64,000 nt of DNA from JBHGBM01 sp041946965 (GTDB lineage: Bacteria; Acidobacteriota; Terriglobia; Bryobacterales; Bryobacteraceae): NCBI GenBank assembly GCA_041946965.1, contig JBHGBM010000025.1:62001-126000 (forward strand), read 5' to 3'. The notes below the pieces were generated by a model. It saw nothing but the letters and a program-made list of their open reading frames with translations. It had not been told where the DNA came from and did not search any database. The position numbers were made by a program, and so were the translations under genes. Shown here in pieces: positions 31,796 to 42,906 of this stretch; position 1 is the first letter of the stretch, and each line of letters begins with the position of its first letter.

Positions 31796-34128
31796 AGCCC
31801 GCGGCCGTGCGGCTGTTTAAGGCGCTCGGCGTTGGATGCGCGCTGGTCGTGGCGGCCGGCCTGCTCGCGCCGCGCATTGGCGCGGACCGTTTCGGACCCC
31901 GCATCCAGGCCGCTCTGGAACGGGCCTTCGGCCGCAAGGTCGAAATCGGAAGAGTCCGCTTCGAGCTGTTCACCGGACCGGGGTTTTCCATCGACCGCGT
32001 CACCATCCACGAGGACCCGGCGTTCGGCCTGGAACCGGTCGCCTATGTGGGCGCCCTGCAAGCCGTCCCCCGGCTGCACTCGCTGTTCGCGCGCAAGCTG
32101 GAATTCGCTTCCATACGGCTCACCGACGCGAGCATCAACATCGCCAAGAGCGGCGCGGCTTCCGAACCGGGCCGCTGGAATTTCGAGCCGCTCCTCCATC
32201 GTTCCCTGATGACGGCATTCCCGGAAATCCACGTCCGTTCGGGGCGCGTCAATTTCAAATTCGGCGACAGGAAATCGGTTTTCTACTTGACGGGGACGGA
32301 TTTCGATATCTATCCTCCCGTTCGCGGCGACGCCTGGAACATCCGCATCTCCGGCGCGCCCGCGCGCACCGACCGCTCAGCGCACGGCTTCGGGGCGTTC
32401 CGGGCGCGCGGCGGGTGGCGCACCTCAGACCGGCTGGACCTCGACCTGGAACTCGAGCCCAGCGCCGTGGGCGAAATGATCACCCTGGTGCATGGGCAAA
32501 GCGAAGGCATCCACGGCAACGTTTCGGCGAGGCTGCGCCTTACCGGACCCCTGCGCGATATTCGCCTCACCGGGCGCATCCTGGTGGAAGACGTCCACCG
32601 GTGGGATGTGCTCCCGCCCAAGGGTCACGGCTGGCCGCTGCGCGTCGCCGGGCGGCTGGACATCCCGGGGCAATCGCTCGAGGTGGAATCCAGTTCGCCC
32701 GCCGGTGAGGCCCTTCCGCTCTCGGTGCGGTTCCGCGTTGCCGACTATCTTGGAAAGCCACGCTGGGCCGTGGCCGCCAACTGGAACCGTTTTCCGCTGC
32801 AACCGCTGGTGGAGTTGGCGCGCCACATGGGGATCGCCATCCCGCCGCGGCTGGCGCTGACCGGAAACCTGGACGGCGCGGTCGGTTACGACGGCTCCGC
32901 CGGCATGCAGGGCGAGCTTTCCTTCCACGACGCCGCGCTCACCATTCCGGACTCCCCGCCTGTCCGCTTCGAGCAGGCGCGGCTGCTGTTCGCCGGGGCG
33001 GAGGCGCGGCTCACGCCCGCGCTGGTACGAGCCGCCAACAACGACCAGGCCGAGATCGAGGCCGTGTGGCGATGGGCGCGGAACGAGCTGGAGCTGACGG
33101 TCTCGACGGAAAGCATGCACGTGGCCTCGCTGCGGTCCCAGGTAGCTTTGGCGGCGGTTCCCTGGCTGGGCCAGGCCGCCTCCGGCGTCTGGAGCGGCCG
33201 CCTGCATTACAAAAACAGCGGCGCCGGCGCGGGCTGGGACGGCCAGATCGAGCTGCGCGATGCCGGGTTTCCCATAGCAGGCATACCCGAGCCCCTGCTG
33301 ATCCGGTCCGTGCGCGCCCGCATCCAGGGGGCCAGGCTGTCGCTCGACCGCCTGCGCGCGCGCGCCGGAAAGACCGTCTTCGAAGGCGAATACCGTTATG
33401 AACCCGCCGCGCCGCGGCCCCACCGGCTGCGCCTGCACGCGACCGAACTGGACGGCGCGGAACTGGAACGGCTGCTGGCGCCCACGCTCTACCGCCGCCG
33501 AGGCCTGATCGCGCGGGCCCTGAACCTCGGACGCCCGCCGGTGCCGGACTGGCTGCGCACGCGGCGCATGGAAGGCTCCGTGGAGGCCGGTTCGCTGGCG
33601 CTGGGCCCGGTGAAGCTCGAAAACCTGCGTGCGCGCCTGCTATGGGACGGCACTCGCGCGCGGCTGGAACGTTTCACGGCGCGCACACGGGAGGGCACGC
33701 TCAGCGGCGTGCTCAACATGAACCTGCGCGGCTCCGAGCCCGCCTACCTGTTCGCCGGAAAGCTGAAGGACGCCGCCTGCCGCTCCGGCAGTCTGGATGC
33801 CGAAGGCGTGCTGGAGACGCGCGGCGCCGGGGCCGCCCTGCTGGCCAACCTGCAATCCCGCGGCTGGTTCGAGGCGCGCTCACTCGACCTGGGCGTGCAG
33901 CCCGCCTTCGATTCCATCAGTGGCAATTACAGCCTGGCGTGGGCCGTGCCGGAGCCGCGTCTCGCCTTCACGGGGCTGCGGCTTACCTCGGGAGCCGAGG
34001 TGTACGCCGGACAGGGCGCCACGCAGGAAGACGGCCGCATGCTGTTCCTGCTTACCAGCTCCGGACGCGAAATGCACGTCAGCGGCACTCTTTCCAAGCT
34101 CAAGGTGGAAGAGCCCGCCGCGCCGTAA
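31792..34128 (+). CDS. AsmA-family envelope protein
   Basis: The 778-residue protein has one N-terminal membrane anchor (LGVGCALVVAAGLLAP) and a long repetitive beta-rich body. Its first segment, FGRKVEIGRVRFELFTGPGFSIDRVTI, is typical of AsmA proteins. Such proteins are thought to bridge the inner and outer membranes and move lipids or affect outer-membrane assembly. It is coupled to the MocA gene by an ATGA overlap, although a functional tie to molybdenum cofactor is not obvious. Its last 200 bp overlap the 3' part of an antisense frame. Confidence 0.85.
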   Translation: MKPAAVRLFKALGVGCALVVAAGLLAPRIGADRFGPRIQAALERAFGRKVEIGRVRFELFTGPGFSIDRVTIHEDPAFGLEPVAYVGALQAVPRLHSLFARKLEFASIRLTDASINIAKSGAASEPGRWNFEPLLHRSLMTAFPEIHVRSGRVNFKFGDRKSVFYLTGTDFDIYPPVRGDAWNIRISGAPARTDRSAHGFGAFRARGGWRTSDRLDLDLELEPSAVGEMITLVHGQSEGIHGNVSARLRLTGPLRDIRLTGRILVEDVHRWDVLPPKGHGWPLRVAGRLDIPGQSLEVESSSPAGEALPLSVRFRVADYLGKPRWAVAANWNRFPLQPLVELARHMGIAIPPRLALTGNLDGAVGYDGSAGMQGELSFHDAALTIPDSPPVRFEQARLLFAGAEARLTPALVRAANNDQAEIEAVWRWARNELELTVSTESMHVASLRSQVALAAVPWLGQAASGVWSGRLHYKNSGAGAGWDGQIELRDAGFPIAGIPEPLLIRSVRARIQGARLSLDRLRARAGKTVFEGEYRYEPAAPRPHRLRLHATELDGAELERLLAPTLYRRRGLIARALNLGRPPVPDWLRTRRMEGSVEAGSLALGPVKLENLRARLLWDGTRARLERFTARTREGTLSGVLNMNLRGSEPAYLFAGKLKDAACRSGSLDAEGVLETRGAGAALLANLQSRGWFEARSLDLGVQPAFDSISGNYSLAWAVPEPRLAFTGLRLTSGAEVYAGQGATQEDGRMLFLLTSSGREMHVSGTLSKLKVEEPAAP

Positions 34129-34484
34129 GCGGACGCCGTGATGGAGGGCTCCTCCGGCTGCTCTTCATCCGGCTCGCCCTCGCTGTAAAGGTGGTGGTAG
34201 TAGGTCACCATTCCGCAGCCGGCCAGCAGCGCCAGCATGATCGCCAGCCATTTCACCGACCGCCGCGTCCACGGGCGCCCGCTTTCCATGGCCGCCGCCG
34301 TGGTTTTCACCGCCGCGAACGCCGTCCCCGGACCCAGCAGGAGCTTCCAGTACCAGGGAATGATATCGAGGTGGCCCTGCGCGGCCACCTGGCTCCAGAG
34401 GGTGAAAACCGCGATCAGCGCCACCGCGAACTCAACCGCAAAAAGGAGTCGAACCAGACGGCTGTTCACAATAGGAATATCCAT
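33927..34484 (-). CDS. Small membrane protein with two transmembrane segments
   Basis: Residues 1-115 look genuine: two hydrophobic helices (LVRLLFAVEFAVALIAVFTL and WLAIMLALLAGCGMVTYY) separated by HLDIIPWYWKLLLGPGTAFAAVK, then an acidic tail EGEPDEEQPEEP. The remaining 70 residues are Ser/Arg/Pro-rich, antisense to the end of the AsmA gene and without membrane or domain features. They are probably read-through after loss of a nearer stop. The function is unknown. The gene is divergent from the first MacB-type permease gene by 21 bp. Confidence 0.6.
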   Translation of the reverse strand: MDIPIVNSRLVRLLFAVEFAVALIAVFTLWSQVAAQGHLDIIPWYWKLLLGPGTAFAAVKTTAAAMESGRPWTRRSVKWLAIMLALLAGCGMVTYYHHLYSEGEPDEEQPEEPSITASAYGAAGSSTLSLERVPLTCISRPELVSRNSMRPSSCVAPCPAYTSAPEVSRSPVKARRGSGTAHARL

Positions 34485-34505
34485 CTTACGTTATCCTGAA
34501 AGCAG

Positions 34506-35777
<1,272 letters not shown>

Positions 35778-35779
35778 CC

Positions 35780-37036
<1,257 letters not shown>

Positions 37037-37042
37037 ATTTCG

Positions 37043-37423
37043 TTACAGAAGCACGGCGTCGAGCCGCGCCTCGGACTTGGGTTGGGATTCGGCGGAACGC
37101 TGCGTTTGAAGATACGCCAGCAGGTCGTCTTCCTTGCCGTCGAAGAAGCAATCGAGCAACTCGCGCACGGCCAGCCGCCGCATGGTGTCGCGCGTGGTTT
37201 GGGGGGCGTAGAGAAACGCGCGGCCGGCCTTGCGGCGCGCCACGGCGCCCTTCTTCACCAGCCGCTCGAGCACGGTCATGATGGTGGTATAGGCCAACGG
37301 CTTGGCGCGGCAGACCATCTGCTGCACCTGCTTGACGCTGCCTTCCTCGAGGGCCCAGAGCGCCCTCAAACAGGCGAGTTCCAGCGGCGGTGGAACGTCG
37401 CGGCGCGAACCGGGTTTGCGCAT
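37043..37423 (-). CDS. BlaI/MecI-family transcriptional repressor
   Basis: The 126-residue protein matches the BlaI/MecI winged helix: PLELACLRALWALEEGSVKQVQQMV, AYTTIMTVLERLVKKGAVARRKAGRAFLYAP. I chose ATG 37423, with ACAGGA just upstream; the longer open frame upstream has no homology. It sits 5 bp after the YhaM-like gene on the same strand. The BlaR1-type sensor peptidase that often accompanies this family is not in the window. Its targets might include the convergent permease pair, but this is speculative. Confidence 0.88.
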   Translation of the reverse strand: MRKPGSRRDVPPPLELACLRALWALEEGSVKQVQQMVCRAKPLAYTTIMTVLERLVKKGAVARRKAGRAFLYAPQTTRDTMRRLAVRELLDCFFDGKEDDLLAYLQTQRSAESQPKSEARLDAVLL

Positions 37424-37428
37424 TCCTG

Positions 37429-38532
37429 TTATTCCTGTTTCCCAGGCTGGAGCGCCTGCGTGAGTTTGTCCGCTAGCAGGGAATTCTTGGGGGCGGCGGC
37501 CATGGCGGGGGCTGCCGCGGGAGGCGGGGGCGGGGGGACGGGTTGCGCGGCGGGCTCGGGCTGCCCGTTGCCGTTGGCCAGGTACCTGGCTTTCTTCAGG
37601 ACCATGCGCTCCAGCGGGCCGCTGTAGGCGGTGAACATGCCGTCCACCTGCCGGTCTCGCTCGATGAGCGCGCGCATGCATTCCATCTTGGAATCCATGT
37701 CGTCGAGGTAGTGGAGCAGCAGCGCCTCGGGGAACTGCGGCAGCTTGGGAGAACCGAACTCGAGCTGCCCGTGATGGCTGAGCACCATGTGTTCCACCAG
37801 GGACCGCAGCTCGCACGGGAAATCCGGAATGCCGCGCAGCTTATCGGCGATCAGCCGCAGGGCGATGGCCATGTGGCCCAGCAGTTGTCCGTCGCTGGTG
37901 TATCCGAAGCCGCGGGCGTATTCGAGTTCGTAAATCTTGCCGATATCGTGCATCACCACGCCGGCGAGCAACAGATCCAGATCCACGTGCGGGTAGTGCG
38001 CCGCCGCCATTTGGGCCAGGCGGCAGAGCGAGAGCACGTGTTCCAGCAGCCCGCCGAGGTACGCGTGATGAATCTGCTTGGCGGCGGGAGCGCGGCGGAA
38101 GCGCGCCGCGATCTCTTCATCGTCGAGCATGGCGTCCACCAGCGCCTTCAGGTGCGGGTTGGCGATGCCGGCCAGGATGCCCCGCATGTCGGCCCACATT
38201 TCGGCGGGATCGCGCTCGGAGGAGGGGAAGTAGTCCGTGAAATCGACTTCTTCCTCCGCCAGCCGGCGCAGCTTGTGGATGGTGAGCTGCGGCCGGCTGT
38301 GGTAAACCTGCACCAGCCCCTTGACCTTGACGAAATCGTCGCGGTCGAACGTCTCCACCACTTCGGCGACGTTATCCCACATCTTGGCATCGACCTCGCC
38401 GGCGCGGTCTCCCAGCACCAGCGAAAGGTACATCTCGCCCGTTTTCTTGGTTCGGATCTCTTTCTGATGCACCAGGAAGCTGCTGGTGATGATCCGATTG
38501 GGCTCGAGTTCGTTTACGTAAGGCGATTTCAT
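37429..38532 (-). CDS. YhaM-type 3'-5' exoribonuclease (OB fold + HD domain)
   Basis: The 367-residue protein has an N-terminal OB fold (SSFLVHQKEIRTKKTGEMYLSL, VDAKMWDN, VKVKGLVQVY) and an HD phosphohydrolase domain at about 160-290 (HHAYLGGLLEHVLSL, GVVMHDIGKIYEL, LRSLVEHMVLSHHG). This is the architecture of YhaM/Cbf1, which trims short RNA or DNA 3' ends with divalent metal. A Pro/Ala-rich tail follows. It lies between the PPIase and BlaI genes with short gaps, so a shared transcript is likely. Confidence 0.88.
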   Translation of the reverse strand: MKSPYVNELEPNRIITSSFLVHQKEIRTKKTGEMYLSLVLGDRAGEVDAKMWDNVAEVVETFDRDDFVKVKGLVQVYHSRPQLTIHKLRRLAEEEVDFTDYFPSSERDPAEMWADMRGILAGIANPHLKALVDAMLDDEEIAARFRRAPAAKQIHHAYLGGLLEHVLSLCRLAQMAAAHYPHVDLDLLLAGVVMHDIGKIYELEYARGFGYTSDGQLLGHMAIALRLIADKLRGIPDFPCELRSLVEHMVLSHHGQLEFGSPKLPQFPEALLLHYLDDMDSKMECMRALIERDRQVDGMFTAYSGPLERMVLKKARYLANGNGQPEPAAQPVPPPPPPAAAPAMAAAPKNSLLADKLTQALQPGKQE

Positions 38533-38550
38533 CGCGGGCCAGCCAGCCCG

Positions 38551-39732
38551 TTACGGCTTGGCCGCGGGCGCCGGAACCGGTGCGGGCTGCGAGCTACCGA
38601 TTGTATCCTTCTTTTCGGCTTTGCCGGAAGGCAGGGGAATAATCCACAGCAGCCGCCGTTTCCGCCGCGCTGCGACTTCTTCCTTCGTGACGGTCTCGGG
38701 CTTCAATTGCGCCGGGTCCTTCCAGGTGGTGTCCTTGCCGGGCGCGGCGCCGCTGTCCACGTAGCCGGAACGGATCTCGAGAAAGGCGTCCTGGCGCAGC
38801 TTGGTCAGGTAAGTGCGCACCTTGGGCTGCATGAGCGGCATCGCCAGGCGCTCGGTGATCTCGTTCTCCACTTCTTCGTAGCTCGCCTGCCCCGGCTCCC
38901 AGCGCTCTTCCACCTTGAGGATGAGGTATCCGTTGGGCACCTTGATCAGGTCCGTGATGAAGCCTTTGCGCTGCTTGAAGACGATGTCTTCGATTTCCTT
39001 GCGCAGCTCGCCCCGCTTGAACGGCGGCAGCTCGCCCTGGTTGCGCGCGGTTTCCTGGTCGTCGGAGAAATCCCGCGCCAGCTCGTTGAACTTTTCGCCG
39101 CGCTTGGCGCGCGCCAGCACGTCTTTGGCCTTCTTCTCCGCGGCGGCCGCCTGCTCCGGCGTCTTGCCCTCGGTGGAGATCAGGATCTGGCGCAGGAACA
39201 CCTGCTCCTGCCGCACGAACTCCGCCTTGTGCTCTTCGTAGTACTTGCGCTTGTCGGCTTCCGCCACGGCGATGCGCGAGCTGACTTCCTGCCCGATCAC
39301 GCGCTGCGTCAGCAGTTGGTTCTTCATCTGCTGCCGGAAGTCCTCAAAGGTCATGCCGCTCTGCTCGCGGATCCACTCGTGGAACTTGTCCGGGTCGGCA
39401 ATCTTGCTTTGCACCTGGATTTCCGCGATGCGCCGGGTGACGTCCGGGTCGACGTTGATGTTCAGGTCCTTAGCCTTCTGCACGAGCAGCATCTGGTCGA
39501 TCTGGTCGCGCAGCGCGTCTTTGGCGCGCCCGTCCACGGTCTCGGCGAGCTTGGCGCCCGTCAGGCCCTGCTGCCGCAGCTCCAGCTCGAGCATGTGCCG
39601 GCCGCGTTCGATTTCGCTGCGGGTAATGATGTCGCCGTTCACCTTGGCGACGATCTCCTCGATCACGCGCACGTCCGCCGCCCGGACAGCGGCCGCGGCC
39701 GCTCCCAATAGCACGAAAACCCGCAGGTACAT
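38551..39732 (-). CDS. SurA/PpiC-type peptidylprolyl isomerase chaperone
   Basis: The 393-residue protein has a signal peptide (VFVLLGAAAAAVRA) and a SurA N-terminal chaperone domain (EEIVAKVNGDIITRSEIERG). A rotamase (PpiC) domain lies at about 175-280 (FLRQILISTEG, AKRGEKFNELARDFSDD, GYLILKVEER). The C-terminal tail contains a hydrophobic WIIPLP and is Pro/Ala-rich. It probably folds outer-membrane or secreted proteins in the periplasm. GAGGGG lies a few bases upstream of ATG 39732. Confidence 0.9.
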   Translation of the reverse strand: MYLRVFVLLGAAAAAVRAADVRVIEEIVAKVNGDIITRSEIERGRHMLELELRQQGLTGAKLAETVDGRAKDALRDQIDQMLLVQKAKDLNINVDPDVTRRIAEIQVQSKIADPDKFHEWIREQSGMTFEDFRQQMKNQLLTQRVIGQEVSSRIAVAEADKRKYYEEHKAEFVRQEQVFLRQILISTEGKTPEQAAAAEKKAKDVLARAKRGEKFNELARDFSDDQETARNQGELPPFKRGELRKEIEDIVFKQRKGFITDLIKVPNGYLILKVEERWEPGQASYEEVENEITERLAMPLMQPKVRTYLTKLRQDAFLEIRSGYVDSGAAPGKDTTWKDPAQLKPETVTKEEVAARRKRRLLWIIPLPSGKAEKKDTIGSSQPAPVPAPAAKP

Positions 39733-39891
39733 ATACCCCTCATTTTACCAGCGCCCGGGCCCCGCTCACCGGGGCGGCGCCTGCCCAGGGCCCGGTCACG
39801 CGTTTTCCAGAAAAATAAACGAAGCCGTACGAATCTGTTAGCGCGGGGACGCCCCGGTTGGCGCCCGTGCGCCGGACACAATAGGCTCAGA

Positions 39892-40047
39892 ATGTTTCCC
39901 GATCCGCAGAACGAACTTCGCGAAAAGCTGGCCCTGATCTGGGCCGAACGCCGCAAGGCCGTCTTGACGGTGCGAATCTATTACGATGTGCGCGAGGAAG
40001 ACGGATGTACGCTGTACCGGCTGCACCGCGTCGAACGTCTCGACTGA
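39892..40047 (+). CDS. Small protein of unknown function (51 aa)
   Basis: The frame encodes 51 residues with an even mixture of charged and hydrophobic residues: LREKLALIWAERRKAVLTV then RIYYDVREEDG. A predicted helix followed by two short beta strands is plausible. It starts at ATG 39892 in an otherwise empty 350-bp gap upstream of the PilZ gene and ends in TGA. No ribosome site is obvious. It was found by direct translation and has no recognised family. Confidence 0.45.
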   Translation: MFPDPQNELREKLALIWAERRKAVLTVRIYYDVREEDGCTLYRLHRVERLD

Positions 40048-40089
40048 GACCCCGGTGCTAGTACCGAAACCGCCGCGAAAATTCGTCCA

Positions 40090-40443
40090 GTGCTTGCTCG
40101 CACCCGCCATCCGCCCAATACTGGTAATTACGTGGAACAGCGGCGGACCAGGCGATTTGCCCTGCAACTTCCCGTGGCCATCGCGAACAAAGGCGATGTG
40201 TCCCGGGCTGCGTCGGGATTGACGTGCAACATAAGCTCCTGCGGAGTGCTCTTCACCGCGCCAAAGGCGCCCGATTTGGGCGCCGCCATCGAGTACATGA
40301 TCACCCTCGGAGAACAGCAGGGATGCCGCGTGTTGGTCCACTGCGTGGGCAAGGTGGTCCGCTTCGAGGCCCTGCGGGACGAGCCTCCGGAGTACAGCAT
40401 TGCCGCCACACTCGAACGTTACGAATTCGTGCGGGCCAATTAA
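40090..40443 (+). CDS. PilZ-domain protein
   Basis: The 117-residue protein is a single PilZ domain: EQRRTRRFALQLPVAI, then a variant of the usual DxSxxG segment (LTCNISSCGVLF). The RxxxR-type motif (RRTRR) that binds cyclic di-GMP is present. GTG 40090 gives the longest form; GTG 40132 would start just at the EQRR motif. It probably senses cyclic di-GMP in the cytoplasm; no output domain is attached. Confidence 0.82.
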   Translation: MLARTRHPPNTGNYVEQRRTRRFALQLPVAIANKGDVSRAASGLTCNISSCGVLFTAPKAPDLGAAIEYMITLGEQQGCRVLVHCVGKVVRFEALRDEPPEYSIAATLERYEFVRAN

Positions 40444-40502
40444 GCTTCTCCTTGTTCCCCGGGGCGCAATCGTAGTAGCCTAGCAAACAAAAGGCGAAAA
40501 AA

Positions 40503-42815
40503 ATGAGATTGTCCCTGGGATTCCCCGACTTCTCCCAGCCGCGCCTGGAAGCCGTGCTGGCGCGATTTCAGAGCGCGGCCGCACAGCCGGAATCGCCGGT
40601 GCGCGCCGTGCGCCACGAAGAGGCGGCACCCCCCGTGTTCGGAGAATATCCCGCGTCCGTGGACACGCGGTTGCGGACCGCGCTCGAGCGCCGCGGCGTG
40701 GCGCGGCCCTACTCGCACCAGGCCGAGGCGTTCGCCCTGGCCGAGGCGGGCAAGAACCTGGTGGTGGTCACCCCCACAGCCAGCGGCAAAACGCTTTGCT
40801 ACAACGTGCCGGTGCTGAACCTGATGCTCGGCGACCCGGGCGCGCGGGCCATGTACCTGTTCCCCACCAAGGCGCTCTCCGAAGACCAGCTTCACGAGCT
40901 GCAAACCGCCATCGACGATCTCGGCAGCGACCTGCGCGCCTTCACCTACGACGGCGATACGCCTCAGGACGCCCGCAAGGCCATACGGCAGCGCGCCAAC
41001 ATCGTCCTCACCAATCCGGACATGCTGCACGCGGGCATCCTGCCGCACCACACCCGCTGGGCCAAGCTCTTCGAGAACCTGCGCTACGTGGTCATCGACG
41101 AGCTGCACTACTACCGCGGCGTCTACGGCAGCCACCTGGCCAACCTGCTGCGGCGGTTGAAGCGCATCTGCGAGTTCTACGGTTCCGCGCCGCAGTTCAT
41201 ATGCTCGTCGGCCACCATCGCGAACCCGCGCGAGCTGGCCGAGCGCCTCACCGGCCAGCCGTTCGAGCTGGTGGAGCGCAACGGCGCGCCGCGCGGCGAA
41301 AAGTTTTTCGTCTTCTACAATCCCCCCGTGGTGAACCGGCAACTCGGCATCCGGCGCAGCTATATCAACGAGAGCCGGCGCGTGGCCATGGAATTTCTGG
41401 AGCGCGACCTGCAAACGCTGGTTTTTGCCAACAACCGGCTGGCGACGGAAGTGCTGGTGACGTACCTGAAGGACGCCTGCGACCGCGGGCCGCTGCCGGT
41501 GGAACGCGTGCGCGGGTATCGCGGCGGGTACCTGCCGCGCGAGCGCCGCGAGATCGAGCGCGGGCTGCGCACGGGCGAGATCCGCGCCGTGGTGGCCACC
41601 AACGCCCTCGAGCTCGGCATCGATATCGGCTCGCTCGATGCCGTGGTGATGGCCGGCTACCCCGGCACGGTGGCATCCACATGGCAGCGCGCCGGGCGCG
41701 CCGGACGGCGCAACTCCACCTCGGTCGCCGTGATGGTGGCATCCAGCGCGCCGCTCGACCAGTACATCGTGGAGCACCCGGACTACTTCTTCGGCCAATC
41801 GCCCGAGCACGCGCACGTAAATCCGGATAACCTCGAGATCCTGCTGGCGCACCTGAAGTGTGCGGCCTTCGAGCTGCCCATCCGGGACGGCGAGAAGTTC
41901 GGCGAGCATGCCACCGCGGACATGTGCCGGTTTCTGGAAGAGGCGGGCTTCCTGCACCACTCCGGAGGCGCCTGGCACTGGACCTCGGAGACCTACCCCG
42001 CCGACGCCACCAGCCTGCGCGCGGTCACCAGCGACAATTTCGTGGTGGTCGATATCACTGGCGAGCCCGAGGTGATCGCGGAGGTTTCTTTCCCCACCGC
42101 GCTGACCACGCTGCACGAAAAGGCCATCTACCTGCACGAGGCGCGGCAGTATCACGTGGAGCGTTTCGACTATGAAGAGCGCAAGGCCTACGTGAAGCGC
42201 GTGGAGTGCGATTACTACACCGACGCGATCGACTACACGCAGGTGAAAGTGCTGGAGGAGTTCGAGAGCGCGGCGCTCGGCGGGGGCGTCAAGGCCTGGG
42301 GCGACGTGCGCGTGAACACACAGATCGTGGGCTTCAAGAAGATCAAGTTCTACACCATGGAGAACGTGGGCGCGGGCAATCTTTCGATGCCCGAGCAGGA
42401 GATGCACACCACGGCGTTCTGGCTGCACTTCCCTTCGGCGTTCATGGCGCGGTTTTCCGACCTGACGCCGGCCGAGCGCCAGAACGGCCTCAGCGCGCTC
42501 GGCAACGCGCTGCGCACGGTGGCCGCGCTGCTGCTGATGTGCGACCCGCGCGACCTCGGGGTGGCGCTCAGTGAAGACATCTCCGGCGCCCTCGCGGCCT
42601 TCGAGCCGAACCTGTACCTTTACGATAATTACCCGGGCGGCATCGGCCAGAGCGCGCCGCTTTATCAGCTCGCCCCGCGGCTGATCGCGCAGGCGGCGGA
42701 ACTGGTGGCCGGCTGCGGCTGCGAGAGCGGCTGCCCGTCATGCACGGGGCCGATCGGAGAGGTGGGAGACCGGGGCAAGGAAGCGGCGGCGCGAATATTG
42801 GCGGCGCTGGCGTAA
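40503..42815 (+). CDS. MrfA/YprA-type DEAD/DEAH-box helicase with DUF1998 domain
   Basis: The 770-residue protein is a superfamily 2 helicase: TPTASGKT (Walker A), VIDELHYY (DExH box), SSATI (motif III), VATNALELGIDIG and WQRAGRAGRR (motifs V-VI). The C-terminal DUF1998 region ends in CGCESGCPSC, a four-Cys zinc site typical of MrfA. Bacillus MrfA repairs mitomycin-C damage independently of UvrA, so a DNA crosslink or adduct repair role is likely. It is close to the family's usual length and appears intact. Confidence 0.93.
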   Translation: MRLSLGFPDFSQPRLEAVLARFQSAAAQPESPVRAVRHEEAAPPVFGEYPASVDTRLRTALERRGVARPYSHQAEAFALAEAGKNLVVVTPTASGKTLCYNVPVLNLMLGDPGARAMYLFPTKALSEDQLHELQTAIDDLGSDLRAFTYDGDTPQDARKAIRQRANIVLTNPDMLHAGILPHHTRWAKLFENLRYVVIDELHYYRGVYGSHLANLLRRLKRICEFYGSAPQFICSSATIANPRELAERLTGQPFELVERNGAPRGEKFFVFYNPPVVNRQLGIRRSYINESRRVAMEFLERDLQTLVFANNRLATEVLVTYLKDACDRGPLPVERVRGYRGGYLPRERREIERGLRTGEIRAVVATNALELGIDIGSLDAVVMAGYPGTVASTWQRAGRAGRRNSTSVAVMVASSAPLDQYIVEHPDYFFGQSPEHAHVNPDNLEILLAHLKCAAFELPIRDGEKFGEHATADMCRFLEEAGFLHHSGGAWHWTSETYPADATSLRAVTSDNFVVVDITGEPEVIAEVSFPTALTTLHEKAIYLHEARQYHVERFDYEERKAYVKRVECDYYTDAIDYTQVKVLEEFESAALGGGVKAWGDVRVNTQIVGFKKIKFYTMENVGAGNLSMPEQEMHTTAFWLHFPSAFMARFSDLTPAERQNGLSALGNALRTVAALLLMCDPRDLGVALSEDISGALAAFEPNLYLYDNYPGGIGQSAPLYQLAPRLIAQAAELVAGCGCESGCPSCTGPIGEVGDRGKEAAARILAALA

Positions 42816-42865
42816 AGCGCCGGGATCGTGATGCGTTTCCTGGCGGTCCGCCGTATGAGATCATT

Positions 42866-42882
42866 CACCTGAAGAGCAGGTG
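42866..42882. promoter_or_regulatory. Perfect inverted repeat CACCTG-N5-CAGGTG
   Basis: This 6-5-6 inverted repeat lies 24 bp upstream of the Gfo/Idh/MocA start, at the head of the carbohydrate-use region. The position suits an operator for that gene set. The stem has no T-run, so it is not an obvious terminator for the helicase gene. Confidence 0.4.
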
Positions 42883-42906
42883 TTTGAAGAAAGGAACCGG
42901 CGCCCC

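Noticed and set aside
37424..37816. N-terminal extension of the BlaI frame
   Set aside because: It is antisense-like Arg/Pro/Ala sequence over the YhaM-type gene. Family length and ribosome site support ATG 37423.
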